From Prevotella sp. (lineage in GTDB: Bacteria > Bacteroidota > Bacteroidia > Bacteroidales > Bacteroidaceae), in NCBI GenBank assembly GCA_017548605.1, contig JAFYZT010000040.1, positions 310,001 through 374,000 of the forward strand: a stretch of 64,000 nt of DNA. Direction: 5' to 3'. Shown here piece by piece: positions 26,759 to 35,317 of the stretch (its first letter is position 1; each line of letters opens with the position of its first letter). Under the pieces are notes generated by a model. That model was given only the letters and a program-made list of their open reading frames with translations. It was not told the origin of the DNA and searched no databases. The translations under genes and the position numbers were made by a program.

Positions 26759-27553
26759 ATGAAAAAGTTAACACTATTCTGCTTCTGCCTGCTCATGAGC
26801 AGCTGGGCAATGGCCATAGACATGGCTCACCTTCATCAGCTGGGACTGCCCCAAGGGGCTGTGGCTGCCAGCAAGTATTTTGAGGACCTGTTCGCAGAGA
26901 CACCTCATGCCTTCACGGACCAGGACTGCGAGAACAGCACCTTTCCAGGACTTGAAGACCAATACACATTCTTCGTGGAGCGTCTGCCGAAAGCCGCTGA
27001 CGATGATTTCTACCACATCAACCTGTGGATGTATGCATCGTGGAAGGACCAGGTGACGAAGGTACTGAGCCAGGAGGGCCAATACCACGACCTGCTCATC
27101 AAGGGTATCTACTGCATGGTGGACAAGCAGCCGAGATTTCTTGAGCATAAGATTGAGGGGACAGGCCAGACGGTGATGTTACAGGATTTCGGTGAGGCTC
27201 CCGTGGTGATTGTGCAGGCCGAAGAGTTCAACGGTACGATGCATGCCTTGCAGAACACGCTACTTGTCTATCCTTTCACCAAGGAAGTGAAAGAATTGGA
27301 AAACGAGTTGTTCGTGTCTGTCTCACATACGCTCACCAATATGCTCATGGCTGCAGAGATGAACCTGGCGCAGGACTATATCATCACCACGAGCACGGAA
27401 GCACGTTCCGAGGAGGTGCCTCTGAAAGAGAATAACGAGTTTACGTATATTTACAGGCAATTTCTCCTACCCTCACTGCATATCTACAATGCCAAAGGCG
27501 AATTGGTGCAGACCGTCACCCTGCCTCAGGACGAAGTGGATATGGTAAGGTAA
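26759..27553 (+). CDS. Secreted protein of unknown function
   Basis: 264 residues with a signal peptide (MKKLTLFCFCLLMSSWAMA). The mature part begins IDMAHLHQLGLPQGAVAASK and continues in a globular, mixed alpha/beta sequence with no domain that I recognise and no catalytic motif, repeat or membrane segment. It is convergent with the GH36 gene, only 7 bp between stops, with no terminator in the gap. It has its own good promoter. I infer a periplasmic or outer-membrane-associated protein and assign no function. Confidence 0.75.
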   Translation: MKKLTLFCFCLLMSSWAMAIDMAHLHQLGLPQGAVAASKYFEDLFAETPHAFTDQDCENSTFPGLEDQYTFFVERLPKAADDDFYHINLWMYASWKDQVTKVLSQEGQYHDLLIKGIYCMVDKQPRFLEHKIEGTGQTVMLQDFGEAPVVIVQAEEFNGTMHALQNTLLVYPFTKEVKELENELFVSVSHTLTNMLMAAEMNLAQDYIITTSTEARSEEVPLKENNEFTYIYRQFLLPSLHIYNAKGELVQTVTLPQDEVDMVR

Positions 27554-27560
27554 TTAGAGG

Positions 27561-29756
27561 TTATTCTGCTTCGAGGAGGAGTACGCGACTGGACCAATCG
27601 CTTTTCTTGCTCCATTCCACATCATTTCGATAGGGCATCTCAAGCCCACGGCTCATGAGGTATTCACCCGTATAGACCTGTCCCTCGCAATCAAGCGGCT
27701 TCAGGTCAATGCGGTTGAGTTCATGAACTCGGTAAGAACGTGCCGGGTCGAGACCTGCCATTTTTACACGTGGGAGGTGCTCGTTCTGGAACGACTCCGT
27801 CTTCCACCAATAGAACACCGCCTTATCTTTCTGCTCAGTTACATACATCATCGAAGCCAATCCGAGGTGATCGTAAGGCGAGACGAGGCGGTAAATATCT
27901 CCGAACTGCACGATGGGACGTATCTGTTTGTATTCGGCTATGGCATTGCGGCAGAGGTTCTTCTCTTCGTCGGTCATGTTCTTCGGCTGTATCTCCATGC
28001 CCAGTCGTCCACTCATGGCCACATCGATACGGTATTTAAGTGCTGTGGTACGGAACACCGTGTGGTTGGGTGTCGCCGAGATATGGCTTGCCATGGCAAT
28101 GGCCGGGAAGAAATAGGAAGTGCCCCACTGCATATAGATACGTTGGAGCGCGTCGGTGTTGTCACTCACCCAGAACTCATCGAACCACGGCAAAACACCC
28201 CAGTTGACCCTGCCGCCACCACTAGCACAGGCCTGAATGGTGAGGTCGGGATATTTTTCGCGTATGCGTTTGCAAGTAGCCTCGAAACCACGGTGATAGG
28301 CTATGTACAGATGACTTTGATCCGCTGTCGGCAAGTACTGGCTGCCATGGTTAAGTATGGGCATGTTTGCATCCCACTTGATATAGTCGATATCTGGATA
28401 CTGCGTCATCAGTTTGTCGACCACGCCAAAGACGAATTCCTGCACCTTGGGATTGCTCATGTCGAGCACCAACTGTGTGCCACCACGTCCAAGAACCGGG
28501 TCGCGCTGTGGTGCCTTTATAATCCAGTCGGGATGTTGCTCATAAAGTTCACTCACCGAGTTCGTCATTTCCGGCTCTATCCATATACCAAACTTGATGC
28601 CATGTTTTTTCGCATCATGCAACAGTCCGTCGATACCTTCAGGCAGTTTGGTGCGATCGACTTCCCAATCGCCGAGAGACGAGTTATCGGTCTTTCGCGG
28701 ATATTTCACGCCGAACCATCCATCGTCCATAACGAACAACTCACCGCCCATGTCAGCGATATCGCCCATCATCTGGTCCATACCCTCCTGGTTGATGTCG
28801 AAATAGACACCTTCCCAGGAGTTAAGCAGGATTTTACGTTCACGGTCACCGTGCATCATCATGTATTTCCGTCCCCAGCGATGGAAGTTACGCGAAGCCC
28901 CTGAGAGTCCTTCACGACTGAAGGTCAATGCCAGGCGCGGTGTGGCAAATGTCTCGCCCTTCTTGAGGTGGTATTCTGAATTGTCTTCATTGATGCCCGC
29001 AAAGAAATAGTGGTAGTCCGTGTCGTCGGTCTCAATTTTCAGCCGGTAATTGCCGCTATAGCATAATGCGGCACCAATTACATCACCTTGGTTCTCACGT
29101 GCCTTGCCATCGAGCGAGAACATCACCTCAGCATGATCGGTGTGCGAGTTACGCGTGCCATCCTTGTTCTTAATCACTTTCTGGCCCGGCAAGATAGGTT
29201 CTTCGACCAACCGTGTTTCGTTGGCCCATGAGCCATAGAGGTGGGAGAGCCACACGTTACCACGCCTGATAGGCAGCATGCCCGATGCAAATTGCGTCAG
29301 TGAGATGGTAGATTTCTCGTTGTTGGTGATTTCCGTCCAAGTCTCAATCATGTCAACATCATTGTATGCCTTATAGCACAGGTCAACCGTAACAGGATAA
29401 ACCTTATCTTTAAGATGTATGCGCGTGACGGTGCCGCCGCGTTCCGAGGCTGTCGATGTGCCCGTGACCATTAGTTGTGTGCTCATATTGCCATCGGCAT
29501 GGTGCATAGCAAGTGCCGCCTCAGCCGGCGCGTTCATGCCGTATGCCGGATAGGCATCCATACGTCCGTCGGCATGGCGTTGCAGATGGTTGATGTCGGC
29601 AGCCGGCAGTTTGGCCCCGAAGTAGACATATTCGGGTTGACTGCCATTGTCGGCGTTTATCACGAGGGTGATGTTTTTCGTCTGGATGGTTACGGGACCT
29701 GACAGGCAAAGCGTGGCGGTCAGAATTGATACGAGAACGGTGAAATATCGCTTCAT
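27561..29756 (-). CDS. Alpha-galactosidase (GH36)
   Basis: Retaining hydrolase releasing terminal alpha-galactose from galacto-oligosaccharides or galactomannan. 731 residues with signal peptide (MKRYFTVLVSILTATLCLSG). An N-terminal beta-supersandwich is followed by the catalytic barrel. Key motifs are SWEGVYFDIN, VMDDGWFGVK, the nucleophile segment YIKWDANMP (D462), SGGGRVNWGVLPWFDEFWVSDNTDA with acid/base D532, and an AMSGRLGMEIQPKNMT segment. The secretion signal suggests a periplasmic or surface location, as for many Bacteroidetes GH36 enzymes. A minus-strand TACTTTTG at 29795-29788 lies just upstream. No transporter or regulator is adjacent, so it is outside an obvious PUL. Confidence 0.93.
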   Translation of the reverse strand: MKRYFTVLVSILTATLCLSGPVTIQTKNITLVINADNGSQPEYVYFGAKLPAADINHLQRHADGRMDAYPAYGMNAPAEAALAMHHADGNMSTQLMVTGTSTASERGGTVTRIHLKDKVYPVTVDLCYKAYNDVDMIETWTEITNNEKSTISLTQFASGMLPIRRGNVWLSHLYGSWANETRLVEEPILPGQKVIKNKDGTRNSHTDHAEVMFSLDGKARENQGDVIGAALCYSGNYRLKIETDDTDYHYFFAGINEDNSEYHLKKGETFATPRLALTFSREGLSGASRNFHRWGRKYMMMHGDRERKILLNSWEGVYFDINQEGMDQMMGDIADMGGELFVMDDGWFGVKYPRKTDNSSLGDWEVDRTKLPEGIDGLLHDAKKHGIKFGIWIEPEMTNSVSELYEQHPDWIIKAPQRDPVLGRGGTQLVLDMSNPKVQEFVFGVVDKLMTQYPDIDYIKWDANMPILNHGSQYLPTADQSHLYIAYHRGFEATCKRIREKYPDLTIQACASGGGRVNWGVLPWFDEFWVSDNTDALQRIYMQWGTSYFFPAIAMASHISATPNHTVFRTTALKYRIDVAMSGRLGMEIQPKNMTDEEKNLCRNAIAEYKQIRPIVQFGDIYRLVSPYDHLGLASMMYVTEQKDKAVFYWWKTESFQNEHLPRVKMAGLDPARSYRVHELNRIDLKPLDCEGQVYTGEYLMSRGLEMPYRNDVEWSKKSDWSSRVLLLEAE

Positions 29757-29805
29757 AGGTTTTGGGTTATGGGTTATGAGGTTTTTGCAAAAGTACGAAA
29801 AAAAA

Positions 29806-29828
29806 GGTCAACCGAAAAACGGTTGACC
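29806..29828 (-). terminator. Terminator of the FGE-like gene
   Basis: A 9-bp perfect stem GGTCAACCG / CGGTTGACC with a 5-nt loop is followed on the minus strand by eight T residues. It lies only about 10 bp before the GH36 -7 box, insulating it from upstream transcription. Confidence 0.9.
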
Positions 29829-29878
29829 ACCAATTTTTATATAATATCAAAAAAGTATCAATATTGGATAATTATTAG

Positions 29879-29976
29879 GGAGGTGAGAGGAGAAAGGAGA
29901 GAGAAGAGAGGTGAGAAATAAGAGTTTAGAAAAATGCCATGCATGGTAATCATAAATCTCATATCTCAAACATCAA
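29879..29976. repeat. gaggtgagaggag and aaatctcatatctcaaacatc units
   Basis: ggaggtgagaggagaaagga and gagagaagagaggtgagaaa belong to the ggggtgagag family. 29955-29976 contains ctcatatctcaaacatcaaa, related to the gagatttgaggctt family inserted in the gene at 35318-36532. Confidence 0.55.
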
Positions 29977-29979
29977 ACC

Positions 29980-30822
29980 TTAATGTCCTTGTGGGAGATC
30001 CATGGCGAGACGCAGTCCAATATACGCGTTGGAATCGGTGAGCTGTCCATAGGAGCGATGGTAAACGATGGCTTTCTGCTCGTTGTTGATATAGCCGCCG
30101 CCACGGTAGACGAAGAGATAGCCACCGTCGGTGGGTTGCAACTTTGGTTGTTCACCATATTGTGCGAAACCTGTTGAGGTCCATTCCCACACGTTTCCCG
30201 TCATATCGTAGATGCCCAGTTCATTTGGTTTTTTCGTTTTGACGGGATGCGTGTGTCTGGCTGCGCCATGTCCCAGCCATGCCACCTCATCACTATCGTC
30301 TGAACCAGCGTAGAGCGTTCCTTTGGACAGTTGCCCACCACGTGCCGCATATTCCCATTCCGCCTCAGTAGGCATACGGAAAGATAGGTGCGTGAGTTCG
30401 TTGAGCCGTGCGATGAAACGCTGGCATTGACCCCAGTTGACATGTTCCACGGGGTTCTGGTCATTGTCCTTGAAACGCGAGGGGTTATCACCCATGACCG
30501 CCTTCCAAAGAGCCTGTGTCACCTCCGTCTCGCCAATGATGAAATCGGCCACCTCGACCTCATGTGCCGGGGCATCGCTCGGAAAATAGGTGTCATCGGT
30601 GAGGTCGTGTCCCATATCATATGTCCCACCTTTCACCTCTACCATGATAAAGGTGACACCGTTGACGGAGGCGGAATAAAGTTTCGGTCTTTCCTGTTTT
30701 TGCTGCTGTGCCTGTTGCTGAGCCAACTCCTGTGATTCGGGTTGTGTTTCCGCCTGTGGCTGTGCTTGGACAGCCATTGTGAAAACGCAGAGCAATGCGC
30801 AGATTGTCAAGAGTTTTTTCAT
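29980..30822 (-). CDS. FGE/SUMF1-fold protein lacking the catalytic cysteines
   Basis: 280 residues from ATG 30822 (MKKLLTICALLCVFTMAVQAQ, signal peptide), then a Q/E-rich linker (residues 22-50). The formylglycine-generating-enzyme fold follows: MVEVKGGTYDMG, EVEVADFIIGETEVTQALWKAVMG, VEHVNWGQCQRFIARLNE, RMPTEAEWEYAARGG, GIYDMTGNVWEWTS, and a final YRGGGYINNEQ-x-HRSYG-x-IGLRLAM. In true FGE the last strand carries a cysteine pair near the CR-x-x-x-R motif; here that segment reads KAIVYHRSYG with no cysteine. So it is probably a non-catalytic or differently acting member, as in many Bacteroidetes paralogues. The upstream extension to 30999 is rejected. A minus-strand TACCTTTG lies at 30862-30855. 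Confidence 0.88.
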   Translation of the reverse strand: MKKLLTICALLCVFTMAVQAQPQAETQPESQELAQQQAQQQKQERPKLYSASVNGVTFIMVEVKGGTYDMGHDLTDDTYFPSDAPAHEVEVADFIIGETEVTQALWKAVMGDNPSRFKDNDQNPVEHVNWGQCQRFIARLNELTHLSFRMPTEAEWEYAARGGQLSKGTLYAGSDDSDEVAWLGHGAARHTHPVKTKKPNELGIYDMTGNVWEWTSTGFAQYGEQPKLQPTDGGYLFVYRGGGYINNEQKAIVYHRSYGQLTDSNAYIGLRLAMDLPQGH

Positions 30823-30920
30823 TATATCGTTTTGTGTTTGTCTTTTTGAAGGTGCAAAGGTACGACTTTTTTTCGACATAAAGACACAAGGACAATAGTT
30901 TTTGAACTTTATTAGCGTTT

Positions 30921-32849
30921 TTACACTTTCATATTCCGCAGTCGCAGGCTGTTGAGCACAACGCTGAGGCTGGAACAAGCCATGAGTGCACTCGCCCACA
31001 TTGGCGTGAGTTGGAAATTGATGCCGAAGAGGCGTAATGCACCTGCCGCCACGGGGATGGCAAGGACGTTGTAGATAAAGGCCCAGAACAGGTTCTGATG
31101 TATCATCGACACCGTGTGGCGCGAGAGATGGACCGCCTCAGGCAGTCGGCGCAGGTCATCGCCCATGAGTGTGAGCTGCGCCACGTCGATGGCCACGTCA
31201 GCCCCCTTGGCCATGGCGATACCTACATCGGCGAGAGCTATGGCCGCAGAGTCGTTCACCCCGTCGCCCACCATCGCTACGCGGTGACCCTCCTGCTGCA
31301 ACTGCCGCACCAACGCCTCTTTATCGTCGGGCTTCACCCCACTCTGCCAATGAACGATACCTGTGAGCTGTGCCCAGTGAGCCACCGCCTCATCGCGGTC
31401 GCCACTCATCAGGTAAACCTCGATGCCCATGTCTCTTAATCGCTTCATCGCCTCAGCGGCATGAGGTTTGAGAGACTCCCGAACTTCTATCGGCAGACTA
31501 TCGGCCTTGGTGAAATCCACCTGTTGGTTAGGTATGGTGAGCGTGCCCGTCTTATCGATGACCAATGCATCTATATTTCTAATATTTTCTAATGCCGCCG
31601 CATCGCGGACAAGCATGTTTTTCTCAGCCGCCCTGCCGATGCCCACCATGAGGGCTGTCGGTGTGGCCAGGCCCATGGCACAGGGACAAGCAACCACCAT
31701 GACTGTCACCGCTGAGAGGATGGCCTCAGCCAGTCGTTCCGTGCCACCGATGAGAAACCAGAGAAAAAAGGTGAGCACGGCCAGTGCGAGTACCGTGGGT
31801 ACGAAGACAGCCGCCATTCGGTCGGCCACTCGCTGCACGGGAGCCTTACTGTCCTGTGCCTGTCGCACTTGATTAATCATCTGCGCCACCGCCGTCTGTT
31901 CACCCGTGCGCCGCGCCCTCATCAGCAATTTGCCTTGTCGCAGGATAGTGCCAGCGAGAACCTGGTCGGAGCGTCGTTTGGCCACAGGTGACGGTTCACC
32001 CGTGAGCATCGACTCATCAATATACGCCGCATCGGCGGTCATGAAGCTCTCTGCCTGCACCACAGCGCCATCAACGGGTATTTTCTCCCCTGCCCTCACC
32101 TCGAGCATGTCGCCCGGCGTGATGGTAGCTATGGGAACATCGTTTATCTGGTCATCACGCACCAGACGTGCCGTCTTAGGAGCCAGTGACATCAGTCGTC
32201 GCAGACTGCCCGCCGTAGCCCTCCTTGCCCGTTGTTCAAGTACACGTCCGGTAAGTACGAAAGCAATGATCATAACAGTGGCATCAAAATAGGTATGCCA
32301 TGTGCCCACGCCCCACAGACCGTCGCCCCAAAAGGTGTTCACCGCGCTGAAGACGAAGGCGATGGTGGTAGATAATGCCACGAGGGTATCCATGGAGAGC
32401 AAACGGTGACATGCCTGTTTGGCGGCTTTAATATAGAACGAACGGCCACAGACTGTCATGCTCACAAGAGCTAAGACAAGAGAAAGCTGGTTGGCCGCGT
32501 CGCGTCCGCCCACATTAATCCATCCCATGGAGAGCGCCATGACCAATGCCGCCAACACCCATGCGACAAGCATCTGCCGTAACAATTGTCTGTATTCACC
32601 GCGCTCCAGTTCCTCCACCCTATGTTTTTCCTCTATGATGAGGTCGAATCCAATGGCATTGAGTGCCTCCTTCATCCGTTGGGGCATGACGAGGGCTGGA
32701 TCGTAGTCGACCACGGCATGACGTGACGAAAGGCTCACTGTGGCTGATGTAACACCATCAAGAGCACGCAATGTCTTCTCGACATGCGCCTGACACGAGG
32801 AACAGGCCATACCCACCACAGGGAATGTTTGTTTCATTTTCTTTGCCAT
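30921..32849 (-). CDS. P1B-type heavy-metal ATPase (copper type) with a missing N-domain
   Basis: Membrane pump for a soft metal, probably Cu+. 642 residues: an HMA domain with GMACSSC (C16, C19), transmembrane segments, the A-domain TGE loop (MLTGEPSP), the CPC metal site (C388-P-C390), phosphorylation motif DKTGT (D432), GDGVND (528-533), and two final transmembrane helices. Only about 96 residues separate D432 from GDGVND, against about 190-200 in ordinary CopA proteins. The nucleotide-binding domain, including the SEHPL-type HP motif, is absent: DKTGTLTIPNQQVDFTK runs almost at once into ESLKPHAAEAMKRLRDMGI and the MSGDRDEA segment. There is no frameshift. It may be a lineage-specific compact form or an impaired pump. 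A minus-strand TACTTTTG at 32872-32865 is its likely promoter. Confidence 0.9.
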   Translation of the reverse strand: MAKKMKQTFPVVGMACSSCQAHVEKTLRALDGVTSATVSLSSRHAVVDYDPALVMPQRMKEALNAIGFDLIIEEKHRVEELERGEYRQLLRQMLVAWVLAALVMALSMGWINVGGRDAANQLSLVLALVSMTVCGRSFYIKAAKQACHRLLSMDTLVALSTTIAFVFSAVNTFWGDGLWGVGTWHTYFDATVMIIAFVLTGRVLEQRARRATAGSLRRLMSLAPKTARLVRDDQINDVPIATITPGDMLEVRAGEKIPVDGAVVQAESFMTADAAYIDESMLTGEPSPVAKRRSDQVLAGTILRQGKLLMRARRTGEQTAVAQMINQVRQAQDSKAPVQRVADRMAAVFVPTVLALAVLTFFLWFLIGGTERLAEAILSAVTVMVVACPCAMGLATPTALMVGIGRAAEKNMLVRDAAALENIRNIDALVIDKTGTLTIPNQQVDFTKADSLPIEVRESLKPHAAEAMKRLRDMGIEVYLMSGDRDEAVAHWAQLTGIVHWQSGVKPDDKEALVRQLQQEGHRVAMVGDGVNDSAAIALADVGIAMAKGADVAIDVAQLTLMGDDLRRLPEAVHLSRHTVSMIHQNLFWAFIYNVLAIPVAAGALRLFGINFQLTPMWASALMACSSLSVVLNSLRLRNMKV

Positions 32850-32960
32850 TTGTTATCTAACATGCAAAAGTAGCGAAAATTAAGGAAAGTGAAACCCACA
32901 ATTATCGTTTTTATAAAAAAAATAGTACCTTTGCCATGTAATAACAACTACTACCTACTT

Positions 32961-33467
32961 ATGAAAAGACTATTCTTATCAATGATGATGCTCCTGGCTG
33001 CCATAGGCATGGTGAAGGCGCAGGACGAGACTCCTCAACTGGAGTATGTGATGGAACTTAAGGTGAACTGCGAGGGCGCCTATCAAGTAGGCCAGACCTC
33101 CCATGGCAACCGCTTTGTCATCCCCATTGTGGGAGGGACATTCGAGGGTCCTGAGCTGCGCGGTACCATCCTTCCCGGCGGTGCCGACTACCAATTGCAG
33201 GACCAAGCCCACGGCCGCACAGAGATAGAGGCCATCTACAGCATCAAAACCGACGACGGAGTATGTATTCACATCCGTAATAAAGGTCTGATCTGTACTG
33301 GAAAAGCCGACAATGGAGCACCCAACTTCTATTTTCGTACCACGCCCCAGTTCGAGGCACCTCAAGACAGTAAATACGCTTGGCTGAACAACGCCATCTT
33401 CGTATGCCAGCCCAGCATGGGCGGTGGTGGTGGTGCCATCTGTCTGAAGATATGGAAAGTGAAGTAA
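32961..33467 (+). CDS. Secreted DUF3237-family protein
   Basis: 168 residues from ATG 32961 (MKRLFLSMMMLLAAIGMVKAQ, signal peptide); the frame upstream of it is not needed. The mature part matches the DUF3237 (UPF0311) beta-barrel: LEYVMELKVNCEGAYQVG, GNRFVIPIVGGTFEGPELRGTILPGGADYQ, EAIYSIKTDDGVCIHIRNKGL, and an AWLNNAIFV segment. The family has no firmly established function. TACCTTTG (32926-32933) lies 27 bp upstream without a clear -33 box. The next gene, a secreted esterase-like protein, starts 73 bp later, so the two probably form one operon. Confidence 0.88.
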   Translation: MKRLFLSMMMLLAAIGMVKAQDETPQLEYVMELKVNCEGAYQVGQTSHGNRFVIPIVGGTFEGPELRGTILPGGADYQLQDQAHGRTEIEAIYSIKTDDGVCIHIRNKGLICTGKADNGAPNFYFRTTPQFEAPQDSKYAWLNNAIFVCQPSMGGGGGAICLKIWKVK

Positions 33468-33540
33468 TACACACCCTCTGTTCCTCCCCAGAAGGGAGGA
33501 ACGACCGAATAACAAAACAACCTAACGACCCATTAAATAT

Positions 33541-34428
33541 ATGAAAAGACTATTCACGACCTTGGCAGTAGTAGCTATTGCCGGTTTGGCCTTTGGCCAA
33601 AAAACACGTGTTATTGAAGAAGGTGGTTTGGGACAGTACAAAGCCATCATGAAGGAAGAGCCATCGCTTGAAGCACACACGGTGATTGTGCCGCAGGATT
33701 TGTCGCCCTTCGGTCCCGGTCATCGGTTGCCCGTACTGGTATGGGGCAACGGTGCCTGCACCAACTCTCCTTTCGAGCATATCAAATTCCTCAACGAGAT
33801 AGCCTCACATGGTTATATCGTGGTGGCCACGGGTTTTATTCCCATGACTGACGAGTGGTACCGCGGGCCTATGTCGAAGAGTGAGCAGCAGATAGAGTCG
33901 ATTGATTGGGTGATAGCCCAGAACGCCGATGAAAAATCGCCCTATTACAACAAGATTGACACGAAGAATATCTGCGTGGCTGGTATGTCGTGCGGTGGTC
34001 TGCAAACCCTATTCAACTGTGCCGACTCTCGAATCACCCTGCTGATGATTTGCAACAGCGGTCTGTTCAACCAAGAAAATGCGGGCAGTGCCGTGGGTGG
34101 CATGCCTATGCCTCCTAAGGAGAAACTTCAGGAGATTCACACGCCCATCATGTATATGCTCGGCGGTGAGGAAGATATCGCCTACGGCAATGGTATGGAC
34201 GACTTCCATCGCATCAGTCATGTGCCTGCCTGTGCCATCAACTATCCAGTGGGACATGGCGGCACCTACAGTCAGCCTCATGGCGGCGAATTCTCCATAG
34301 CTGCCCTGGCTTGGCTCGACTGGCAGATGAAAGGCGACTTGGATGCTGCCAAGATGTTTTTGGGAGCCAACTGCGGTCTTCTGAAACGCGAAGGGTGGAA
34401 GATTGAGAAGAACGCCCTTTTTGAATGA
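33541..34428 (+). CDS. Secreted alpha/beta hydrolase (esterase/cutinase-like)
   Basis: 295 residues, signal peptide MKRLFTTLAVVAIAGLAFGQ. Alpha/beta-hydrolase motifs: LPVLVWGNGACTNSPFEH (oxyanion side), nucleophile elbow AGMSCGGLQ (S150 in G-x-S-x-G), MYMLGGEEDIAYGN (acid residue region) and a GHGGTYSQPHGGEF histidine region. This resembles the PET hydrolase/dienelactone-hydrolase-like group. Follows the DUF3237 gene; in the 73-bp gap is a weak CCTCCCC-agaa-GGGAGG palindrome (33483-33499). A bidirectional terminator follows. The substrate is unknown; acetyl or feruloyl esters of plant polysaccharide would fit the neighbourhood, but this is inference. Confidence 0.82.
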   Translation: MKRLFTTLAVVAIAGLAFGQKTRVIEEGGLGQYKAIMKEEPSLEAHTVIVPQDLSPFGPGHRLPVLVWGNGACTNSPFEHIKFLNEIASHGYIVVATGFIPMTDEWYRGPMSKSEQQIESIDWVIAQNADEKSPYYNKIDTKNICVAGMSCGGLQTLFNCADSRITLLMICNSGLFNQENAGSAVGGMPMPPKEKLQEIHTPIMYMLGGEEDIAYGNGMDDFHRISHVPACAINYPVGHGGTYSQPHGGEFSIAALAWLDWQMKGDLDAAKMFLGANCGLLKREGWKIEKNALFE

Positions 34429-34458
34429 TTTGGTGATTCGTTTCTTGCAAGGTACATA

Positions 34459-34502
34459 ATTATACGACTCAACCGCTTTGTCGAGAGGTTGAGTCGTATA
34501 AT
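34459..34502. terminator. Bidirectional terminator
   Basis: A 16-bp perfect stem ATTATACGACTCAACC / GGTTGAGTCGTATAAT with a 12-nt loop, then TTTTAG. It separates the convergent esterase and SpoU genes. Confidence 0.85.
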
Positions 34503-34510
34503 TTTAGTAT

Positions 34511-35305
34511 TTAGTGAGCTCGCAAGCTCCAGAATGCTACGGCGGCCGCTGCAGCAACATTGAGCGAGTCAACGCCGTGGGCCATGGGGATGCGTGCCAC
34601 ATAATCGGCTGAGGTGATGGTCTGCTGAGGTAGGCCATCACCTTCCGTTCCCATGATGATGGCCAGACGTGGTTCAGAAACGAGCACAGGGTCATCGACG
34701 GAAACAGAATTCTCAGTCAATGCCATGGCAACGGTACGGAAACCGAATTGATGAAGGGTAGTCGCAGGACCATCGAGCCATGTCCATGGCAAGAGGAAAA
34801 CCGAGCCCATGGACACCCGTATGGCCCGCCGATTGAGCGGGTCGCATGAGTTTGTAGTGATGAGTACCCCATCGATGCCCAATGCCGCTGCCGAGCGAAA
34901 TATCGCCCCTATATTGGTTGTATCGACCACCCCGTCGATAATGACGACACGCCGTGCATCACGACAGACCTCTTCCACGGAGGGCAGAGGCCGTCGACGC
35001 ATGGCACATAGCACCCCACGCGTCAGTGTGTAACCCGTGAGTTGCGCCAGCAGGTCACGGTCACCCGTATATACCGGTATGTCACCGCAGCGCGCAATGA
35101 TGTCGGCTGCATCACCAGTGATATGCTTGCGTTCACAAAGCAGTGCCAAAGGTTCATAGCCAGCATTGAGAGCTACACTAATGACTTTAGGACTCTCGGC
35201 GACAAACAGTCCCTTTTCCGGTTCGAGGCGATTACGCAGCTGCGCCTCTGTGAGTGTGGAAAAGATGTCAACTCCGGGTTGGCTAAGTGATGTTATTTCA
35301 ATCAT
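34511..35305 (-). CDS. SpoU/TrmH-family RNA 2'-O-ribose methyltransferase
   Basis: 264 residues. It has an N-terminal substrate-binding region (LRNRLEPEKGLFVAESPKVI), then a SPOUT-type methyltransferase domain with motif 1 DTTNIGAIFRSAAALG, motif 2 IIMGTEGDGLPQQ and motif 3 IPMAHGVDSLNVAAAAAVAFW, forming the knotted SAM site. It acts on tRNA or rRNA; which nucleoside cannot be told. It starts 12 bp downstream of the FucI/AraA-like gene stop on the same strand, so the two are probably co-transcribed. Confidence 0.9.
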   Translation of the reverse strand: MIEITSLSQPGVDIFSTLTEAQLRNRLEPEKGLFVAESPKVISVALNAGYEPLALLCERKHITGDAADIIARCGDIPVYTGDRDLLAQLTGYTLTRGVLCAMRRRPLPSVEEVCRDARRVVIIDGVVDTTNIGAIFRSAAALGIDGVLITTNSCDPLNRRAIRVSMGSVFLLPWTWLDGPATTLHQFGFRTVAMALTENSVSVDDPVLVSEPRLAIIMGTEGDGLPQQTITSADYVARIPMAHGVDSLNVAAAAAVAFWSLRAH

Positions 35306-35317
35306 ATTATCAGTTGT

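Noticed and set aside
27723-28904. 393-codon plus-strand open frame opposite the GH36 gene
   Set aside because: Antisense shadow of a well-supported alpha-galactosidase; no motif and no promoter.
30823-30999. N-terminal extension of the FGE-like protein
   Set aside because: It would bury the signal peptide and overlap the 3' end of the metal-ATPase gene; the ATG at 30822 has a signal peptide directly after it.
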